Below, in pieces: positions 59,276-64,000 of a stretch of DNA of 64,000 nucleotides. Source of the DNA: Streptomyces sp. RKAG293 (GTDB taxonomy: Bacteria > Actinomycetota > Actinomycetes > Streptomycetales > Streptomycetaceae); the NCBI RefSeq assembly GCF_023701745.1, contig NZ_JAJOZB010000001.1, positions 8,479,001-8,543,000 of the forward strand, given 5' to 3'. The notes under the pieces were generated by a model that ran no database searches, had not been told where the DNA came from, and worked only from the letters and a program-made list of their open reading frames with translations. The translations under genes were made by a program, and so were the position numbers. How positions within the stretch are numbered: the first letter of the stretch is position 1; each line of letters opens with the position of its first letter.

Positions 59276-60094
59276 ATGGCAGTCCGTCAGAACCAAGCGA
59301 ACCTCACCGCCGCGCAGAAGCGTGCCTTCACCGACGCCGTACTGGAACTCAAGCGCAGTGGCCGGTACGACGATTTCGTCACCACGCACAACGCGTTCAT
59401 CATGTCCGATGTCGACAACGGAGAGCGGGTCGGGCACCGATCGCCGTCCTTCCTGCCCTGGCACCGCAGATTCCTTCTCGAGTTCGAGCAGGCGCTGCAG
59501 TCGGTCGATGCCACGGTCATGCTGCCGTACTGGGACTGGACCCGGGACCGTACGGCGTCCGCCTCCCTGTGGGGTGCGGACTTCCTCGGCGGCGACGGAC
59601 GCGCCAGCGACGCGCAAGTGACCACCGGCCCGTTCGCCTTCAACTCCGGACGGTGGGCGGTGAACGTCCGCGTCGACTCCCGCAACTATCTGCGCCGCCA
59701 GCTCGGCGGCGGAGGCCGCCCCCTGCCGACCCGGGCCGAGGTCGACTCCGTCCTCGCCATGCCCGTCTACGACATGGCCCCGTGGAACAGCCAGTCGAAC
59801 GGTTTCCGCAACCACCTGGAGGGCTGGCGCGGCGTGAATCTGCACAACCGTGTCCATGTGTGGATCGGTGGCCAGATGGGCACCGGCGTGTCGCCCAACG
59901 ACCCGGTGTTCTGGCTGCACCACTGCTTCATAGACAAGCTGTGGGCGGACTGGCAGCGACTGCACCCGACCTCGCCGTACCTGCCGGCCACGGGGACGCC
60001 GGACGTCGTCGACCTGCGCGAGACCATGAAGCCGTGGAACGACATCACCCCGGCCGAACTGCTCGACCACACCTCCCGCTACACCTACGCCTGA
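59276..60094 (+). CDS. melC2: Tyrosinase MelC2
   Basis: 272 residues from the ATG at 59276, preceded by aaagga. The two copper sites are complete: CuA His38, His54 and His63 (TTHNAF, GHRSPSF, LPWHRRF) and CuB His190, His194 and His216 (NLHNRVHVWIGG, FWLHHCFIDKLWADWQ). It matches the size and motif spacing of Streptomyces tyrosinases. It oxidises tyrosine and dopa to melanin precursors. It has no signal peptide of its own and depends on MelC1 for copper and for hitchhiking export. The gene is intact; the upstream melC1 is frameshifted. Confidence 0.94.
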   Translation: MAVRQNQANLTAAQKRAFTDAVLELKRSGRYDDFVTTHNAFIMSDVDNGERVGHRSPSFLPWHRRFLLEFEQALQSVDATVMLPYWDWTRDRTASASLWGADFLGGDGRASDAQVTTGPFAFNSGRWAVNVRVDSRNYLRRQLGGGGRPLPTRAEVDSVLAMPVYDMAPWNSQSNGFRNHLEGWRGVNLHNRVHVWIGGQMGTGVSPNDPVFWLHHCFIDKLWADWQRLHPTSPYLPATGTPDVVDLRETMKPWNDITPAELLDHTSRYTYA

Positions 60095-60167
60095 CCTGAC
60101 CCGCCCGGCGGCGGAGACGCGCACCAAGAGCGGTGGCGCTGTCGGAGGTGCGGTCTATCGTGACGTC

Positions 60168-60959
60168 ATGAGTGCTTTGAGCCATGACCGCCATTGCTCC
60201 GAGATCGTCGCGCAGACCGGCTTGTTGTACGCCTCCATCGAGGGTGCGGACCTGACGGTCCCGGTGCCTTCCTGCCCCGGGTGGAACGCCGGCCAGCTGC
60301 TGCGACATCTCGGCGGCGGCCAGCGCTGGGCCGAGGAAGTGGTCCGGAAGCGGGTCACGGAGCCGGTCCCGGACGATCACTTCCGTGATCTGTCCGCGTA
60401 CACCCGCGAGGACCCCGCGGTGCTCGGACCGTGGCTCGTAGAAGGCGCCGCGCAGCTGGCGGAAACGCTGCGCGGCGCCGGGCCGGACACGAAGCTGTGG
60501 ACCCCGGTCACCGGGGGCACCACCGCGTTCTACGCGCGCCGGTTCCTGCACGAGACGGTCATCCACCGGGCCGACGCGACCCTGGCGATCGGCAAGAGGT
60601 TCACCGTCGAGGAGGAGGTCGCCCTCGACGGCATCGACGAGTGGATGGAACTCGGCGCGCTGCCGATGCACTTCGAGGTCCACCCCTGGATGCGCGAACT
60701 CCTCGGCCCCGGCCGCACCCTGCACTTCCACGCCACGGACACCCCGCCGCAGGCGGCGGCGGAGTGGCTGATCGATCTCACCGGCGACGCCATCGTCTGG
60801 CGCCGGACCCACGAGAAGGCCGCGGTCGCCGTACGCGGCCCGCTGTCCGACCTCCTCCTGATCATCTACAAACGCCTCCCGGTCAGGACCGAAGGCATCG
60901 AGATCATCGGTGATGTGGAACTGCTCGACTACTGGCTGGAACGCATCGGCTTCGGATGA
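60168..60959 (+). CDS. Maleylpyruvate isomerase-family mycothiol-dependent enzyme
   Basis: 263 residues. The N-terminal DinB-type bundle has VPVPSCPGWNAGQLLRHLGG with the metal-binding His and ARRFLHETVIHRADA with two further His residues. The C-terminal domain (VEEEVALDGIDEWMELG and EWLIDLTGDAIVWRR) is the MDMPI_C-like cap common in actinobacterial mycothiol-dependent enzymes. Substrate unknown. A second, smaller protein with this fold is encoded at 856-1449. The ATG at 60168 is chosen over later in-frame Met codons because the N-terminal helix belongs to the fold. Confidence 0.86.
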   Translation: MSALSHDRHCSEIVAQTGLLYASIEGADLTVPVPSCPGWNAGQLLRHLGGGQRWAEEVVRKRVTEPVPDDHFRDLSAYTREDPAVLGPWLVEGAAQLAETLRGAGPDTKLWTPVTGGTTAFYARRFLHETVIHRADATLAIGKRFTVEEEVALDGIDEWMELGALPMHFEVHPWMRELLGPGRTLHFHATDTPPQAAAEWLIDLTGDAIVWRRTHEKAAVAVRGPLSDLLLIIYKRLPVRTEGIEIIGDVELLDYWLERIGFG

Positions 60960-61075
60960 CACGTCCTCCCGCAGCCCCACGCGGCGCCGGGCCGCCGACT
61001 CGTCGACAGTCCCGACAGCGTGGAACTGGGGCATGCGGCCCGGAGACCCCGGTCCGCACGAGCCTCCCGATGGGA

Positions 61076-61248
61076 TCAGACAGCGCGCGGGCTGGGCTTG
61101 AGAACGGCGAACTCGGCGCCGCCCGGGTCGGTCAGGCAGGACATCCGTCCCGCATCCATGACGTCGAAGGGCTCGACCGCACGGTCCCGCCGGCCTGCTC
61201 CACCGCCTTGGTGTTGGGTGCGCCGGTGGTGAAGTCGGTCGTGAGCAT
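61076..61248 (-). pseudogene. Internally deleted VOC-family gene remnant
   Basis: A minus-strand start (61248) gives MLTTDFTTGAPN, the usual beginning of CFP30B-type VOC proteins. It then jumps straight to a late motif (TKAVEQAGGTV). The C-terminal strand PFDVMDAGRMSCLTDPGGAE ending in AVLKPSPR is present but in another frame, stopping at 61076. About two thirds of the domain is missing, so this is a decayed gene. The rest of the 60960-61464 gap shows no gene. Confidence 0.72.
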
Positions 61249-61464
61249 CGTGACGATCCTGCCTCTCGCGGATGCGGTCGGAGCATGAGCCCGGGGAGGT
61301 TCACCCCGAGGTGAACGATCCCTGGCGGATGGTAGTGAAACGCCCATTGGAGGACATCGCGAATGGCCGAGCGGCGGCCCCCGAGAACGGGGCCGGCGGC
61401 TCCGGCGGGCCTGGAGCCGCCGGCCCGCCGGCCGCGCGGTGCGGGTACGGGTTCTGGGTGGGGG

Positions 61465-62697
61465 TCAGATGCCGTCGGTGAACAGGAGCTTGTTGGGGGA
61501 GGTCTTGCTGACCCCGCTCAGGACGTCCTTGGTGGCGGTGTCCGCCAACCAGGTCGCGATGTCCTGCGGAGTCGCGGCCGGGTGGGTGGTCTTGTACAGC
61601 AGCGCCGTCCCGGCGGCGTGCGGGGCGGCCATGGAGGTGCCGTCCAGGGCGACGCTGCCGCCGCCGATCCTGGCCGACACGATGGCCTGTCCGGGAGCGT
61701 AGAGCGTCACGCACTTGCCGTAGTTGGAGAAGTCGGTCTCCTGGTCGAGCCGGCTGCTCGCGCCGACGGCCACCACGCCGTCCGCGGACGCCGGGGAGGT
61801 GTTGCAGGCGTCGGTCGCTTCGTTGCCCGCCGCGACGACGGGCAGCACGCCCAGATCGAGGAGGGAGCTCACGGCGCTGTTGACCATGGAGGACACCGGG
61901 CCGCCGAGCGAGGCGTTGAGGACCGCCGGCTTGCCGGGGTTCATCGCCGCGTTCGCCCCCGCCCATTCGAGTCCGGCGATGACCTTCAGGCTGCTGCTCT
62001 TGCCGGCACAGTCGAGGACCCGGACGCTGATCAGCGTCGCCTGGCGTGCGACGCCGTACGTCTTGCCGCCGATGGTGCCCGCGACGTGGGTGCCGTGTCC
62101 CTCGCAGTCCGCTCCGTTGCGTCCCTGGGACGGGAACGCGTCGAAGCCGGGGACGGCGCGGCCCTCGAACTCGCTGTGGTTGTAGTCGATGCCGGAGTCG
62201 AGGACATAGGCGTTGGCGCCGGCACCCGTGGCGGTCACGGTGAAGGTGTCGTCCAGCGGCAGGTTCGGCTGGTCGATCCGGTCCAGACCCCAGGACGCCG
62301 AGGGCGCCACCGCCCTGGCGGAGGCCGCCTTCGCCGGGGTGCCGGGCTCAGGAGCGCGGACCTCGGCGTCCTGCTCCACGGCCAGGACGTTCGGGTTCGC
62401 CCTGACCTTGGCCAGCTGTGCGGCGGACATCTTGGCGCCGAAGCCCCGCAGCACCCTGCTGAACCTGAACAGGGAGGGCACCCCGGACTTCGTCACCGCG
62501 TCGGCGACGTTGGCCGTCGGCTTGAGCTGGACGATGTACTGGTCGGCGATGGGGGACGACGCCGGGATGCGGAGCGGCGCGAGAACGGGTGCGCCCGCCC
62601 CGGCGGGGCCGGGCTTCGCGGCGGCGGACAGCGGACCCGCGGTCACCAGGGCAGCGGTGACGGCGGTCGCGAGGGCGAGCTTGCTTCTGGTTTTCAC
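61465..62697 (-). CDS. Secreted subtilisin-like serine peptidase (S8, proteinase K-like)
   Basis: 410 residues from a GTG at 62697 (a TTG at 62709 is possible). A signal peptide (LALATAVTAALVTAGPLSAA) and an I9 inhibitor-type propeptide (IADQYIVQLKPTANVADAV, NPNVLAVEQDAEV) precede the catalytic domain. The triad is intact: Asp in AYVLDSGIDYNHSE, His in GHGTHVAGTIGG and Ser in LDGTSMAAPHAAG. Cys pairs (GADCEGHG, VLDCAGK, ACNTSP, GKCVTLY) fit proteinase K-type disulfides. It should be an extracellular endopeptidase. No adjacent gene suggests a dedicated substrate. Confidence 0.93.
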   Translation of the reverse strand: MKTRSKLALATAVTAALVTAGPLSAAAKPGPAGAGAPVLAPLRIPASSPIADQYIVQLKPTANVADAVTKSGVPSLFRFSRVLRGFGAKMSAAQLAKVRANPNVLAVEQDAEVRAPEPGTPAKAASARAVAPSASWGLDRIDQPNLPLDDTFTVTATGAGANAYVLDSGIDYNHSEFEGRAVPGFDAFPSQGRNGADCEGHGTHVAGTIGGKTYGVARQATLISVRVLDCAGKSSSLKVIAGLEWAGANAAMNPGKPAVLNASLGGPVSSMVNSAVSSLLDLGVLPVVAAGNEATDACNTSPASADGVVAVGASSRLDQETDFSNYGKCVTLYAPGQAIVSARIGGGSVALDGTSMAAPHAAGTALLYKTTHPAATPQDIATWLADTATKDVLSGVSKTSPNKLLFTDGI

Positions 62698-63022
62698 CCG
62701 CGCAGGCAATCACGCGAGAACATTCATATTCCAGGGCATATGCCGCGAGTCGCTATTTTTCTGTGAGGGGTTCGGGCCGGATCCTGGTTCGCAAGGCCAA
62801 AGGAACTCAAGCGGAATGCGACCGAATGAGTTCGTCGGTAGTGGGCGCCTTGGGGAAGTCTGCGAGAAGTGCTGTGGAGGATAAGGGTTTCTCCTAATCT
62901 GTCTGGTGGGTGCTCGAACCGTAGCGGCCAGGAAATAGATCTTGCGCTCCGCGGCGTGATCTTGGGGAAGTCCTGGCCTGACCACGGCGCGAGTCCGTCA
63001 AAACTCTGGGGGGAACCAGATC
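62698..63022. other. Intergenic region with divergent promoters, no gene seen
   Basis: 325 bases between divergent starts. A 12-base direct repeat, cttggggaagtc, occurs at 62849-62860 and 62961-62972. The stretch ggataagggtttctcctaatctg near 62880 is a possible operator. No coding sequence is recognised. Confidence 0.45.
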
Positions 63023-63820
63023 ATGTCCAGTCAGTCCGGAACCACACGGCCGAGCTCTCCGGAGCCGAGCGATCCGACCCCGGGCAATCCGATCCCGGGC
63101 AATCCGACGCCCGGTATTCCGCGGCCGGCCAATCCGCCGCGACCGGTGAATCCACCGGAGGGTGCCGCGCCGAACGTAGCGGCCGGCCGGAGCGACCTCA
63201 ACACCACGCTGACGAACATCAGGGAGCTGCTGACCAACATCGTCGGCATCGTCACTGTGGTGACCTCCGCGCTGGTGACCTTCGGAGCCGGTGCCGTCGT
63301 CGGCCACCAGACCGCCTCGCCCGAGCCGGGCCCGGCCCCCACCGTCCCGGCGCCGCCGGTGGTGACGACCCCGCCGACCACTCCCGGACCCACTCCGACC
63401 ACTCCTGAACCCACTCCGACCACTTCGTCGCCACCGTCGACGCCCGCCGTGCCCAACGGAACGGTTCTCGGGAGCTACAGCGTCAATCTCGGTTTTGGCC
63501 ACTCCATACCCCTGGGTCCCACGAAGCCCACGCAGTCCCAGTTCAGCACGACGGGTTTAGGAGATCTGGGCACGGCCGCGCCGGCAGACCATCTGGTGTT
63601 CGTTCCCATCAACGGGGACAAGATGCTGAGCCTTTCGGCGGGTAGCACGCCCAATTACGAGGCCTGCGCGACCAACACCGTGTTCGCCACTCAGGCCGAC
63701 AGCGCTCCGGGAACATCGTTCTGTCTGATCGAGAACGGTAGAATGGCCGGCGTCACGATCGCGTCGGCCCAGCCGGCCTATGTCGTACTGAACGTCACGG
63801 TGTGGGCGAACACCAACTGA
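63023..63820 (+). CDS. Single-pass membrane protein with Pro-rich linkers, hypothetical
   Basis: 265 residues from the ATG at 63023, preceded by gggggg. The cytoplasmic N-terminus is Pro/Asn-rich with short PGNPxPGNP repeats, then a helical segment and one membrane helix (IVGIVTVVTSALVTFGAGAVVG). An extracellular Pro/Thr spacer (TTPGPTPTTPEPTPTTS) leads to a compact C-terminal domain of about 125 residues (LGSYSVNLGFGHSIPLG, LSAGSTPNYEACATNT, YVVLNVTVWANTN) with two Cys residues likely bonded. I do not recognise the domain. A type II surface receptor or binding protein is a reasonable guess from topology only. Confidence 0.7.
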   Translation: MSSQSGTTRPSSPEPSDPTPGNPIPGNPTPGIPRPANPPRPVNPPEGAAPNVAAGRSDLNTTLTNIRELLTNIVGIVTVVTSALVTFGAGAVVGHQTASPEPGPAPTVPAPPVVTTPPTTPGPTPTTPEPTPTTSSPPSTPAVPNGTVLGSYSVNLGFGHSIPLGPTKPTQSQFSTTGLGDLGTAAPADHLVFVPINGDKMLSLSAGSTPNYEACATNTVFATQADSAPGTSFCLIENGRMAGVTIASAQPAYVVLNVTVWANTN

Positions 63821-63871
63821 TCGACGAGCGGCCCGGGTGAAATCGATCGGGTCCTGAATTCCGCGGCCGAT

Positions 63872-63905
63872 CGGTGATCCCCCGGTTCAATCCGGGGGAT
63901 CACCG
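63872..63905. terminator. Terminator between two convergent genes
   Basis: A perfect 14-bp stem (cggtgatcccccgg with its complement) and a 6-base loop sit between the stops at 63820 and 63911 and can act for both genes. Confidence 0.84.
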
Positions 63906-63910
63906 GTCGT

Positions 63911-64000
63911 TCAGCTGGGGAGATGCCACTGCTGGTTGGCGGCGGCGCTGTTGCAGGTCCAGATCTGGAGCCGGGTGCCGTTGGCGGAACTCGGTCCCGA
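63911..64000 (-). CDS. C-terminus of a ricin-type (CBM13) lectin-domain protein, cut by window edge
   Basis: In the leftward frame ending at 63911-63913 the sequence reads GTRLQIWTCNSAAANQQWHL, the last QxW repeat of a ricin-type beta-trefoil. The gene continues to the right beyond the window. Such domains are usually appended to secreted glycoside hydrolases or peptidases. Nothing more can be said about the catalytic part. Confidence 0.82.
   Translation of the reverse strand, partial: SGPSSANGTRLQIWTCNSAAANQQWHLPS

Overview
High-GC actinobacterial DNA, almost certainly a Streptomyces chromosome. GC-rich third codon positions, frequent GTG starts, a rodlin, a melC tyrosinase operon, LAxTG cell-wall proteins (class E sortase substrates), a twin-arginine Dyp peroxidase and many secreted glycan hydrolases all point that way. 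The scattered regulators, stress genes and broken genes look more like an accessory or arm region than a housekeeping core.

Layout. 0-7 kb: a TetR gene cut by the left edge, an ABC-2 permease remnant, a DinB/mycothiol-type protein, a hemerythrin-domain protein, an SPW-repeat membrane protein, a DUF3592 protein, a rodlin, a DUF5519 protein and a Gly/Ser/Thr-rich LAETG wall protein. 7-13 kb: a deazaflavin-type oxidoreductase, a thioredoxin-fold protein, then a leftward operon of Ser/Thr kinase, YbjN-like protein, Pro/Thr-rich membrane protein, VWA protein, PP2C phosphatase and kinase-like protein, which matches the TerY-P phosphosignalling triad plus extras. 13-21 kb: a hydrolase, a 5'-truncated FtsX-type permease, an RNase HI with an added Cys/His tail, and a MoxR ATPase / metallopeptidase-VWA / unknown-protein module. 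21-32 kb: a glycan-degradation region with a secreted beta-helix protein, a leftward operon (SIS protein, ROK kinase, PfkB-type kinase, class II aldolase), a divergent GH27 enzyme, a DeoR regulator and a GH18 chitinase with DasR-like operators. 32-43 kb: thiolase, AsnB, a PHP-domain protein, VOC proteins, a small MITE-like element, S41 peptidase/ArsR, NmrA/SnoaL, a frameshifted TetR and a disrupted Otr(A)/TetM-type ribosomal protection gene. 43-64 kb: DUF805, the Pnkp-Hen1 RNA-repair pair, MarR/dienelactone hydrolase, a serine hydrolase, ALDH/TetR, an LADTG phosphoesterase, EfeB-EfeO without EfeU, melC1 (frameshifted)/melC2, a subtilase and a partial ricin-type lectin domain at the right edge.

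How the genes fit together. The clearest pathway is at 23.7-30.7 kb. The GH27 enzyme carries the Ser/Ala pair that marks alpha-N-acetylgalactosaminidases rather than alpha-galactosidases. The divergent operon encodes a plausible GalNAc/galactosamine route: ROK sugar kinase, SIS deaminase/isomerase, tagatose-6-phosphate kinase and tagatose-bisphosphate aldolase, with a DeoR regulator alongside. Two separate AAA/VWA or kinase/phosphatase/VWA modules suggest stress signalling whose outputs are unknown.

Several genes are broken. melC1, the TetR gene at 40.5 kb and possibly a small gene at 3.1 kb each appear to lack one base in a G/C-rich stretch, so sequencing error has to be considered. The tetracycline-type gene instead carries an exact 7-bp tandem duplication. 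I saw no CRISPR array, tRNA, rRNA, phage or complete insertion sequence.
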